DNA of 7,885 bases, from NCBI GenBank assembly GCA_007134405.1, contig SLKW01000360.1, positions 1-7,885 on the forward strand. Reading direction: 5' to 3'. This document shows positions 1 to 5,311 of this stretch, one piece after another. The DNA is from Paracoccaceae bacterium (lineage in GTDB: Bacteria > Pseudomonadota > Alphaproteobacteria > Rhodobacterales > Rhodobacteraceae). Within the stretch, counting starts at the first letter, position 1. Every line of letters begins with the position of its first letter. The position numbers were made by a program, and so were the translations under genes. The notes below the pieces were generated by a model. It saw only the letters and a program-made list of their open reading frames with translations, was not told the origin of the DNA and made no database searches.

Positions 1-176
1 CCGAATTCACCCGCGCCGTCGGCATGGAGTTCTCGGCCCCCGCGACCGGCATGCTCGACCGCTCGCGCCGCTACGCCATGCTGGTCGAGGACGGCGTGGT
101 CACCGTCCTGCATGTCGAGGAAAAGCGCGGCCTCTGCGAGATCTCGGGCGGCGAGGCGCTGCTGGCGGCGATCTGA
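1..176 (+). CDS. Peroxiredoxin, Prx5/redoxin family (3' end only)
   Basis: The 5' part lies outside the window. The first complete codon begins at position 3 and 57 residues remain before the TGA at 174-176. The visible tail contains EFTRAVGMEF, a short Gly/Ala stretch, RSRRYAMLVEDGVV, and a final segment with a cysteine (GLCEISGGEALL). From memory of the family, this pattern is the C-terminal third of atypical 2-Cys/Prx5-type (PMP20-like) thiol peroxidases, which reduce hydroperoxides using glutathione or thioredoxin systems in the cytoplasm. The peroxidatic Cys and its PxxxTxxC motif would be upstream, so activity cannot be judged here. The gene converges on the DUF421 gene with a 28-bp gap. 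Assignment as a peroxiredoxin is fairly secure from the FTRAVGM and RYAMLVEDG motifs; the exact subclass is inference. Confidence 0.85.
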   Translation, partial: EFTRAVGMEFSAPATGMLDRSRRYAMLVEDGVVTVLHVEEKRGLCEISGGEALLAAI

Positions 177-185
177 GCGGAGGGG

Positions 186-204
186 GGCGATCCGAACGGA
201 CGCC
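186..204. terminator. Small hairpin between convergent genes, possible shared terminator
   Basis: GGCG (186-189), one bulged A, TCC, loop GAAC (194-197), GGA, then CGCC (201-204) form a seven-pair imperfect stem in the 28-bp gap between two convergent stop codons. It reads as a hairpin on both strands, but neither side has a T-tract, so intrinsic termination is only a possibility. Confidence 0.3.
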
Positions 205-681
205 TCAGCGCGCGATCACCGTCAGCGACCCGTCGGTTTCCAGCACGACCGAGCGGACCTCGGCAACCTCCGTCTTGCCGCTCTGGCGCAGCGCCGCCTC
301 GATCTCCGCCCGGGTCACCCGCTGCTGGCGCAAGGCGGCCTCGAGGTACCGCCCCTCGTGGACAAGCAGCGTCGGCTCGGCCTTGATCAGGCCCTGGAAC
401 CGCGGCGAGCGCACCGAGGCCCAGGTGATCGCGTATTGCAGGAAGATCAGCAGCGCCAGCGCCAGCACCCCCTCGGCCAGGGGCACGGTCGCGTCCAGCA
501 GCACCGCCGCCAGGGTCGAGCCCAGCGCCACCGTCACGATCAGGTCGAAGGCGTTCATCTTGCTGAGCGTGCGCTTGCCCGAGATGCGCAGCATGAAGAC
601 CAGCGCCGCATAGGCGGCCGTGCCGACGACAAGGACGCGCAGGATTCCCCGCCAGTCGTCGAAGAACATCGGATCGGTCAT
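205..681 (-). CDS. DUF421 / YetF-like integral membrane protein
   Basis: The protein is 158 aa from the chosen ATG at 679-681. Three hydrophobic stretches near residues 12-31, 46-63 and 69-88 suggest an N-terminal membrane domain. A cytosolic domain follows, opening with EPTLLVHEG (102-110). The link R-x-SGKRTLSKMN-x-FDLIVTVALGS (32-55) is the family signature around the second helix. Function in the family (Bacillus YetF/YdfS and relatives) is poorly defined; no catalytic role should be assumed. The short form, well below the roughly 220-290 aa of Bacillus paralogues, is common in proteobacteria. The frame stays open 12 codons further upstream (to 717), but a strong GGAGGT Shine-Dalgarno sits six bases before the ATG at 681, which decides the start. 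The gene is separated by 267 bp from phhB on the same strand, so it probably has its own promoter. Confidence 0.85.
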   Translation of the reverse strand: MTDPMFFDDWRGILRVLVVGTAAYAALVFMLRISGKRTLSKMNAFDLIVTVALGSTLAAVLLDATVPLAEGVLALALLIFLQYAITWASVRSPRFQGLIKAEPTLLVHEGRYLEAALRQQRVTRAEIEAALRQSGKTEVAEVRSVVLETDGSLTVIAR

Positions 682-741
682 GGCGCACCTCCGGCTCCCG
701 GCGGCGGCGCGTGACACCGCGCCGCGCCGCCTTCGCCGTCG

Positions 742-770
742 AGGTTAGGCGGCGCGCCCGCCGGCGGCAA
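742..770 (-). promoter_or_regulatory. Candidate sigma70-type promoter for the DUF421 gene
   Basis: On the minus strand TTGCCG (770-765) is followed, after a 17-bp spacer, by TAACCT (747-742). That is a moderate -35 (four of six consensus bases) and a weak -10 (three of six), ending about 60 bp before the ATG at 681. The placement is sensible and the spacing ideal, but in DNA this GC-rich a partial match can arise by chance. Confidence 0.35.
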
Positions 771-776
771 CCGCCA

Positions 777-821
777 GCGCGCTCTGCGCGCCGCCTGCGG
801 CGTCCGGCGCTCGCGCGCCAG
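777..821. repeat. Cluster of three GC-rich hairpins
   Basis: There are three closely packed inverted repeats. GCGCGC at 777-782 and 786-791 flank the loop TCT. CGCCG at 789-793 and CGGCG at 798-802 flank the loop CCTG and share three bases with the first. CCGGCGC at 804-810 and GCGCCAG at 815-821 flank TCGC; on the minus-strand RNA this is a seven-pair stem including one G-U pair, with a GCGA (GNRA-type) tetraloop. They sit downstream of phhB and could end or stabilise its transcript, but there is no T-tract. In DNA of this GC content short stems are common, so only the dense clustering is notable. Confidence 0.4.
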
Positions 822-887
822 CGGCAATCCTCCCGGCCCGCGCCGCGGGTCCGGGTCGGTTGACGAACCCTGTCGCCACCGCGCGCA

Positions 888-899
888 ACGTCATGACGT
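888..899. promoter_or_regulatory. 12-bp perfect palindrome ACGTCATGACGT
   Basis: The sequence equals its own reverse complement over all 12 bases and directly abuts the tandem repeats at 900-932. Perfect palindromes of this length are unusual by chance and often bind dimeric regulators. No cognate regulator is known here. It lies about 120 bp upstream of the candidate DUF421 promoter. Confidence 0.4.
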
Positions 900-932
900 G
901 ATACCGACGCGATACCGACGCGATACCGATGC
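900..932. repeat. Three tandem 11-bp repeats, GATACCGACGC
   Basis: Units are at 900-910, 911-921 and 922-932. The first two are identical and the third differs by one base (GATACCGATGC). The array starts immediately after the palindrome at 888-899 and ends 16 bp from the phhB stop codon. An 11-bp period is close to one helical turn, so the three copies would lie on the same DNA face. It could be a binding-site array or a simple replication-slippage tandem; the sequence alone does not decide. Confidence 0.8.
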
Positions 933-948
933 GGGTCGGAGGCCCCGA

Positions 949-1248
949 TCAGCCCGCCAGCGCGTCCATCTTCTCGGCGAGTTTGACGTCAAGCTCGGTC
1001 AATCCGCCTGCGTCATGCGTGGTCAGCGTCACCTCGACGCGGTTGTAGACATTCGACCATTCCGGGTGGTGGTTCAGCTTCTCGGCCCACAGCGCGGCGC
1101 GGGCCATGAAACCGAAAGCCTCGACAAAGCTCTTGAATTTGTAGGATTTGCTGATCGCGTCGCGCCCCGCGTCATGGCTCCAGCCGTTGGCGGTGAGCTT
1201 GTCCAGCGCCTGGGCGCGGGCGGTGTCGGAAAAAGTGTTGCCGGCCAT
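949..1248 (-). CDS. phhB: 4a-hydroxytetrahydrobiopterin dehydratase (pterin-4a-carbinolamine dehydratase)
   Basis: The 99-aa product is a full-length PCD/DCoH-family protein. It carries the family signature EKLNHHPEW (56-64) with the catalytic His-His-Pro, then an aromatic-rich strand, THDAGGLT (77-84) and Asp87. The enzyme dehydrates 4a-hydroxytetrahydropterin to quinonoid dihydropterin, normally recycling the cofactor of phenylalanine hydroxylase in the cytoplasm. Two ATGs are adjacent (1251 and 1248). The second, giving MAGNTF, is preferred because the Shine-Dalgarno AAGGA (1259-1255) is six bases from it and only three from the first. The gene lies 16 bp after the acetyltransferase stop and looks like the last gene of the minus-strand block. 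No phenylalanine hydroxylase gene is in the window, so the physiological substrate is unproven. Confidence 0.95.
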   Translation of the reverse strand: MAGNTFSDTARAQALDKLTANGWSHDAGRDAISKSYKFKSFVEAFGFMARAALWAEKLNHHPEWSNVYNRVEVTLTTHDAGGLTELDVKLAEKMDALAG

Positions 1249-1264
1249 CATTCTTCCTTTCGTT

Positions 1265-2428
1265 TCAGGGACATCCAGACCCGGAGCGGTGCCTGTCCTT
1301 GCGGAAGGGGGCGAAATCCTCGAGCAGGCGCATCTCGTCCCGCACCGCCGCCCCCTCGGCCTCCAGATAGTCGGCAACCGCCCGCATGAAGCGCGCATCC
1401 GAGAACCAGTGCAGCGAATGCACCGGCACCGGCAGATAGCCCCGCGCCAGCTTGTGCTCGCCCTGTGCCCCCGCCTCGACACGGCGCAACCCATGCGCCA
1501 GCGCCCAGTCGATCGCCTGATAATAGCACAGTTCGAAATGCAGGCAGGGATGATCCTCGACGCAGCCCCAGTAGCGGCCGTAAAGCGTTTCGGCACCAAT
1601 GAAATTCAGCGCCCCGGCGACCGGCCGGCCATCGCGTTCGGCCAGGATCAGCAGCGTATCGTCGCGCATGCTGTCCTGCACTGCATCGAAAAACCCGCGC
1701 GTCAGATAGGGCCGCCCCCATTTGCGGCTGCCGGTGTCCTGGTAGAAGACCCAGAACGCGTCCCAATGTTCTGGGCGCAGGTCGTCGCCGGTCAGCAGCC
1801 GGATCGTGCCTCCGAAAGCCTGCGCGGTCGCGCGCTCCTTGCGGATCGCCTTGCGCTTGCGCGACGAAAGCGAGGCCAGAAACCCCTCGAAATCGCCGTA
1901 TCCGGCATCCTGCCAATGGTACTGCTGCGTGACGCGGTGCAGGAACCCCGCCTCGGCGCCAGCCCGCGCCTCCTCCCCGGTGCAGAAGGTGACATGCGCC
2001 GAGGACAGCCCGTTCTGCGCCGCGGCGCGCTGCATCGCCTGCATCAGCGGCCCCCGCGCGCGTTCCGCCCCCAGGAAGCGTCGCCCGGTGGCGGGGGTGA
2101 AGGGTACGGCCGACTGCAGCTTCGGATAGTAGCGCCCGCCAGCGCGCGCCCAGGCGTCGGCAAACGCATGGTCGAAGATGTATTCGCCCTGGCTGTGGGA
2201 TTTCACGTAGAAAGGCGCCGCGCCGACCAACCGCCCCTCGGCGTCGCGCGCCAGCAGATGCTGCGGCTGCCAGCCGCTGCGCCCGCCAACGGAGCCCGAT
2301 GCCTCGAGCGCGTGCAGGAAGCGATGCGTCGTGAAAGGGTCGAGGGGGCGCGCGCCGCTGAGCGGGGCAAGCGCATCCCATTGATCCGCCGGCACCGCGG
2401 CGATGCTGTCGATGACGGTGATCTGCAC
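1265..2428 (-). CDS. FemAB-like GNAT-fold acyltransferase (COG3146, DUF482 family)
   Basis: The 387-aa protein matches the COG3146/PF04339 family in motif order: [13 protein letters not shown] (100-112), [17 protein letters not shown] (168-184), the basic [11 protein letters not shown] (189-199), GRYWG (284-288), and the conserved block [12 protein letters not shown] then [14 protein letters not shown] (296-331). FemAB-type enzymes transfer aminoacyl groups in peptidoglycan synthesis, but this branch is largely uncharacterised and is usually annotated simply as GNAT family or peptidoglycan-biosynthesis-like; the acyl donor and acceptor are unknown. No signal peptide or membrane segment is seen, so it should be cytoplasmic. 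The start is a GTG at 2426-2428, because no in-frame ATG lies upstream in the 71-bp gap to the phosphodiesterase. The Shine-Dalgarno is weak (GGATGGGG about five bases before). It probably belongs to the same transcript as its neighbours. Confidence 0.88.
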   Translation of the reverse strand: MQITVIDSIAAVPADQWDALAPLSGARPLDPFTTHRFLHALEASGSVGGRSGWQPQHLLARDAEGRLVGAAPFYVKSHSQGEYIFDHAFADAWARAGGRYYPKLQSAVPFTPATGRRFLGAERARGPLMQAMQRAAAQNGLSSAHVTFCTGEEARAGAEAGFLHRVTQQYHWQDAGYGDFEGFLASLSSRKRKAIRKERATAQAFGGTIRLLTGDDLRPEHWDAFWVFYQDTGSRKWGRPYLTRGFFDAVQDSMRDDTLLILAERDGRPVAGALNFIGAETLYGRYWGCVEDHPCLHFELCYYQAIDWALAHGLRRVEAGAQGEHKLARGYLPVPVHSLHWFSDARFMRAVADYLEAEGAAVRDEMRLLEDFAPFRKDRHRSGSGCP

Positions 2429-2453
2429 GACGGCCCCATCCGCTTACCGGGAA

Positions 2454-2482
2454 GAAACTGTGCGGCAATCCCGCAATGTCAA
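2454..2482 (-). promoter_or_regulatory. Weak candidate promoter ahead of the acetyltransferase gene
   Basis: The 71-bp gap contains a perfect -35 hexamer TTGACA (2482-2477, minus strand). At a 17-bp spacing the -10 position is AGTTTC, a poor match, and 16 or 18 bp spacing is no better. A TGCGG/CCGCA inverted repeat lies in the spacer. It may be an internal promoter for the acetyltransferase and phhB, or chance. Confidence 0.25.
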
Positions 2483-2499
2483 GGCGGGCGGGCCGCCCC

Positions 2500-3327
2500 T
2501 CAGCCGGCCGCCCTGCCCGATTCTGCCCTGTCCGATGCCGCTTGGTGGGGAAGGCGCGGCAGGTAGCCTTCGAAGGTGACATTCTCGGCGATGTGGCGCG
2601 CCGCCGCCTCCTCCTCGGGCGAGCGGATCGTCCAGGAAAGCACCGGTACGCCACGGGCCTTCAGTTCCCCAACCCGCGGACGGTCGAGGTCGCGATGATC
2701 GTGCGAAATGAAGCTTGCGCCCACGCGGTCGAAGGCCTCGATCGCGGCCAGCGCCTGCCGCCCGGCCTCGATCGCCGGGTCGTTGGCGGCCTCGGGCACC
2801 TGTTCCGGCGAGAAGGCGCAGGTGGTCAGGCCGCGGGCGATGTCGGGCGCGTGCCGGGCCAGGGCGGCGACCGAATGGGGATTGAACGACATCAGCGCCA
2901 CCGGCCCGTCGTATCCGGCCAGCGCCGCAGCGGTCGCGCGTTCCAGGCGCTCGTCCACCGGCCCCATCGTGCCCGACTGATCCTTGATCTCGATCAGCAA
3001 GGGCACGCGGCCGGCGACCTGCGCCAGCACCTCGTCCAGCGTCGGGATGCCGGCGCCCTCGCCGCCAGCGAGCGGCATTGCACTCAACTCCGCCGCCGTC
3101 CGGGCGCGGACCGGCCCGGTCTCGGCCGTCATCCGGTCGAGCGTGTCGTCGTGAAAGACCATCGCCTGCCCGTCGGAGGATCCCTGCAGGTCGATCTCGA
3201 TTCCGTAGCCGGCCTCGACCGCGGCGGCGATGGCGGCGGCCGAATTCTCGGGCCGTCCGGGGCCGTGCAGGGCGCGGTGCGTAATGGGGATGGTCAGGAA
3301 GTCGGGATGCAGGTCAGGGCACCTCAT
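2500..3327 (-). CDS. Glycerophosphodiester phosphodiesterase (GDPD family, cytoplasmic)
   Basis: The 275-aa protein has the TIM-barrel GDPD landmarks in order: HR (17-18) and PEN (26-28), EID (44-46), FHDDTLDRMT (58-67) with the catalytic His59, PLLIEIKD (109-116) with the metal-ligand Glu113, MSFNPHSV in the middle, and a late WTIRSPEE segment. The family hydrolyses deacylated phospholipids (glycerophosphodiesters) to glycerol-3-phosphate and an alcohol. No signal peptide is visible, so it resembles cytosolic UgpQ-type enzymes rather than periplasmic GlpQ. Its ATG overlaps the ridA-family stop as ATGA (3324-3327), which points to translational coupling and fits the lack of a strong Shine-Dalgarno. 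The first 11 residues before the barrel are short and non-hydrophobic. The substrate preference is not readable from sequence. Confidence 0.93.
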   Translation of the reverse strand: MRCPDLHPDFLTIPITHRALHGPGRPENSAAAIAAAVEAGYGIEIDLQGSSDGQAMVFHDDTLDRMTAETGPVRARTAAELSAMPLAGGEGAGIPTLDEVLAQVAGRVPLLIEIKDQSGTMGPVDERLERATAAALAGYDGPVALMSFNPHSVAALARHAPDIARGLTTCAFSPEQVPEAANDPAIEAGRQALAAIEAFDRVGASFISHDHRDLDRPRVGELKARGVPVLSWTIRSPEEEAAARHIAENVTFEGYLPRLPHQAASDRAESGRAAG

Positions 3328-3791
3328 CCTGCAAGCTCGAAGATCGCCTCGATCTCGACCGCGACGCCGAGCGGAAGCGAGACCGTGCCCACCGCCGAGC
3401 GCGCATGGCGTCCAGCCTCCCCCATGATCTCGACCAAAAGGTCCGAGGCGCCATTGACGACCTTGGGCTGCTCGGTGAAATCGGGGGTGCAGTTGACGAA
3501 GCCGGTCAGCTTGACCACCCGCTTCAGACGCCCGAAATCGCCGCCGCAGGCCGCGCGCGCCTGGGCGAGAAGCGACAGCGCGCAGGTCCGCGCCGCCTCT
3601 GCCCCCTGTTCGGTGCTCATCGATTCACCGAGCTTGCCCTTGATCAGCCCCTTCGCGTCCTGGCTGATCTGCCCGGACACGTAGAGAAGCCCGCCGGCGG
3701 CGACATGCGGCACGTAATTCGCCGCCGGGGCCGGCGCTTCGGGCAGGCTCAGGCCCAGTTCGGCGAGGCGGGAATCGATCGGGTTGGTCAT
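3324..3791 (-). CDS. RidA/YjgF/UK114 family protein
   Basis: The 155-aa protein shows the family core: NYVPHVAAGGLLYVSGQIS (25-43), the helix around EQGAEAARTCALSLLAQ (61-77), RVVKLTGFVNCTPDF (91-105) and ARSAVGTVSLPLGVAVEIEAI (130-150). Arg131 aligns with the substrate-binding arginine of E. coli RidA (R105 in the ARSCVEV context) and Glu148 lies in the conserved EIEA. Canonical RidA hydrolyses reactive enamine/imine intermediates from PLP enzymes. This longer form resembles the YjgF-like subgroup whose activity is less certain, so no gene symbol is given. The frame is open to 4046, but the ATG at 3789-3791 has an AGAGGA Shine-Dalgarno eight bases upstream and begins the conserved region. 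It heads the minus-strand block and overlaps the phosphodiesterase by 4 bp. Confidence 0.92.
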   Translation of the reverse strand: MTNPIDSRLAELGLSLPEAPAPAANYVPHVAAGGLLYVSGQISQDAKGLIKGKLGESMSTEQGAEAARTCALSLLAQARAACGGDFGRLKRVVKLTGFVNCTPDFTEQPKVVNGASDLLVEIMGEAGRHARSAVGTVSLPLGVAVEIEAIFELAG

Positions 3792-3815
3792 GGCGGCATC
3801 CTCTGGCTTGGTCGC

Positions 3816-3825
3816 TTTGCGCAAA
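3816..3825. promoter_or_regulatory. 10-bp palindrome in the ridA-family leader
   Basis: TTTGCGCAAA is a perfect palindrome 24 bp before the ridA-family start codon. It could be a dimer-binding operator in the 5' leader. No convincing -35/-10 pair for this gene was found in the 156-bp divergent region, so its relation to the promoter is unknown. Confidence 0.3.
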
Positions 3826-3888
3826 TCGAAGCCGAAGTAATCACAGCCACAGGGGCGGGAAAACCCCCCTTGCCGCGCGCCGGGTCGG

Positions 3889-3916
3889 TTGTCATTAACC
3901 CCGCTCCGCCTATAGT
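3889..3916 (+). promoter_or_regulatory. mlaA: Sigma70-type promoter for mlaA-mlaC-dut
   Basis: TTGTCA (3889-3894) and TATAGT (3911-3916) are separated by 16 bp and each matches the consensus at five of six bases. The -10 ends 31 bp before the GTG start at 3948, leaving a leader of about 25 nt with a good Shine-Dalgarno. A GGTT-N6-AACC inverted repeat (3887-3900) overlaps the -35 and includes TTAACC, which resembles a CtrA half-site, but no second half-site follows. This is the best promoter in the window. Confidence 0.6.
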
Positions 3917-3947
3917 TGCGCGACCGCCCGCCCAGAGGGAGCCCCGC

Positions 3948-4703
3948 GTGGCCCAAGTGTTCCGCCTTCGCCTGCTGCTGCCGGTCCTCGCGGCCCTGGT
4001 CCTGGCCTCGGGCTGCCATCCGCGCCCGGCGGGTGTCGAGGTACACGACCCGTTCGAAACCACCAACCGCGCCTGGTTCGAGGCGAACCTGGCGCTGGAG
4101 CAGGCGCTTCTGCCGGTCGCCCCGGACCGCGCCGAGCGCGCCGAGGATCCGCCGCCGCCCCGTCCGCTGCGCACCGCCCTGCGCCGGGTCGCGGCAAATC
4201 TCTCGACCCCACGCTGGGTGGTCAACGACCTGCTGCAGGCCCGGCCCGACCGCGGCATCGAGAATGCGCTGCGGTTTGCCATCAACACGACCGTGGGGCT
4301 GGGCGGGCTCTTCAATCCGGCGGGCGCGATGGGGCTGTCGGGCCGGCCCAACGATTTCGGCGCCACGCTACATGCCTGGGGCGTGAACGAAGGCGCCTAC
4401 AAGGTGCTTCCCGTCTTCGGCCCCTCGACCGAGCGCGACGCGGCCGGGATGGTGGTCGACAGCCTTCTCGATCCGCTTGACTTCGCACTCAACCGCACCG
4501 AACGCACCGCCACCTTCGCGCTGCGCCAGGCCGGCCGGGTGGCCGAGCGCATCGAATACGATGACATCCTGGGGCCGATGGTGCTGGAAAGCGCAGATCC
4601 CTATGCCCAGGCGCGTCTGCTCTACCTGCAAAACCGCCGTCACTTCCTGGGCGAGCCCAGCGAGGAGGAGTTCATTGACCCTTATGCCGATCTCTTCGAT
4701 TGA
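3948..4703 (+). CDS. mlaA: MlaA (VacJ) family outer-membrane lipoprotein
   Basis: The product is 251 aa. The N-terminus has basic residues, a hydrophobic stretch and a lipobox LASGC with the acylated Cys23, so it should be exported and anchored in the outer membrane. MlaA signatures follow: DPFETTNRAWFEAN (34-47), NTTVGLGGLFNPAG (113-126), NDFGATLHAWGVNEGAY (135-151), LPVFGPSTERDAAG (154-167) and ADPYAQAR (216-223). MlaA forms a channel that removes phospholipids from the outer leaflet and hands them to MlaC, keeping lipid asymmetry. The start is the GTG at 3948: GAGGGAG lies six bases upstream, and a second in-frame GTG at 3957 is less well placed. The frame is open far upstream only as antisense of ridA. 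The 3' end overlaps mlaC. Confidence 0.95.
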   Translation: MAQVFRLRLLLPVLAALVLASGCHPRPAGVEVHDPFETTNRAWFEANLALEQALLPVAPDRAERAEDPPPPRPLRTALRRVAANLSTPRWVVNDLLQARPDRGIENALRFAINTTVGLGGLFNPAGAMGLSGRPNDFGATLHAWGVNEGAYKVLPVFGPSTERDAAGMVVDSLLDPLDFALNRTERTATFALRQAGRVAERIEYDDILGPMVLESADPYAQARLLYLQNRRHFLGEPSEEEFIDPYADLFD

Positions 4704-5292
4704 CCGCCGACGCTTCCTGATCGCGGGCGGCGCTGCGGCGCTTGGCCTTCTTGCCGCGCGCCCCGGCCTGGCGCTGAGCCAGGCGGACGCGCGCGCCCTG
4801 ATCGGCCGGGTTATGGGCGACGTGCAGCGCATCATCAATTCCGGCCAGCCCGAGGCAGCGATGCTGCGTGAATTCGAGGCGCTCTTTTCGCGCTTCGGCG
4901 ACGTGCCGACCATCGCGCGCTCTGCCCTGGGCCCTCCGGCGCGCAACGCCAGCCCCGCCCAGCTTGCCGCCTTTACCGAGGCCTTCCGCGGCTACCTGGC
5001 GCGCAAGTACGGACGGCAGTTTCGCCGTTTCGCCGGAGCCAGCGCCCAGGTCACCGGAGCACGGCAGATCCAGCGCCACTGGGAAGTCATCACGACCATG
5101 ACCATGCGCGGCGAACCCCCGTTCGAGGTGCGCTGGCACGTCTCGGACATGTCTGGCCGCAATCTCTTCTTCAACCTCATCATCGAGGGCGTCAATCTGC
5201 TGGCCGTGGAGCGCCAGGAAATCGGCGCGATGCTCGAACGGCGCCGCGGCAACCTGGATCCCATGATCCAGGACCTGCGCCGTGCCGGATGA
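4684..5292 (+). CDS. mlaC: MlaC-family phospholipid-binding periplasmic protein (Ttg2D-like)
   Basis: The product is 202 aa from ATG 4684. Residues 7-13 are DRRRFLI followed by a hydrophobic run and a probable cleavage zone near residues 30-32, which is a Tat-type signal. The mature part carries the MlaC fold markers: IARSALGPPARNASPAQLAAFTEAF (77-101), YLARKYGRQF (104-113), RWHVSDMSGRNLFFNLIIEGVNLL (150-173) and the tail GNLDPMIQDL. MlaC ferries phospholipid between MlaA and the inner-membrane MlaFEDB transporter. The gene overlaps mlaA by 20 bp. An in-frame TTG at 4675 lies six bases after a perfect AGGAGG (4663-4668), whereas the ATG is 15 bases away, so translation may start at TTG and add three residues (initiator, Thr, Leu) before the ATG-encoded Met. 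No mlaF, mlaE or mlaD is visible here. Confidence 0.92.
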   Translation: MPISSIDRRRFLIAGGAAALGLLAARPGLALSQADARALIGRVMGDVQRIINSGQPEAAMLREFEALFSRFGDVPTIARSALGPPARNASPAQLAAFTEAFRGYLARKYGRQFRRFAGASAQVTGARQIQRHWEVITTMTMRGEPPFEVRWHVSDMSGRNLFFNLIIEGVNLLAVERQEIGAMLERRRGNLDPMIQDLRRAG

Positions 5293-5311
5293 CCCGCGAC
5301 AGGAGGCCGGC

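Larger units (their letters stand above)
682..948. other. 267-bp non-coding gap between phhB and the DUF421 gene
   Basis: This is the longest gene-free stretch in the window. I see no credible coding frame: the open frame that starts at 898 on the plus strand is the antisense of phhB. Reading the minus strand from phhB, the gap holds in order three tandem 11-bp repeats (932-900), a 12-bp perfect palindrome (899-888), a GC-rich hairpin cluster (821-777) and the candidate DUF421 promoter (770-742). It must contain the 3' end of the ridA-to-phhB transcript, but no hairpin with a T-tract is present. Confidence 0.7.

Noticed and set aside
866..878. GGTT-N4-AACC motif as an operator near the repeats
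   Set aside because: The motif GGTTGACGAACC lies in this area of the gap, but a four-base half-site is too short to separate from chance and it has no promoter beside it.
1148..2566. 472-aa open frame on the plus strand
   Set aside because: It is antisense to the acetyltransferase and phhB, whose family motifs are clear. Long antisense frames are expected at this GC content, and the translation is Arg/Pro/Ala-rich with no recognisable motif.
1248..2654. 468-aa open frame on the minus strand
   Set aside because: It lies in a different frame over the acetyltransferase gene and the end of the phosphodiesterase gene. Its composition is Arg/Gly/Ala-biased and it has no ribosome site or family motif.
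3405..3947. In-frame extension upstream of mlaA
   Set aside because: The frame is open only because it runs antisense through the ridA-family gene. The lipoprotein signal, promoter and Shine-Dalgarno all place the start at 3948.
3792..4046. N-terminal extension of the ridA-family protein
   Set aside because: It would cross the divergent promoter and the start of mlaA, and the added residues look like random GC-rich translation. The ATG at 3791 has a proper ribosome site.
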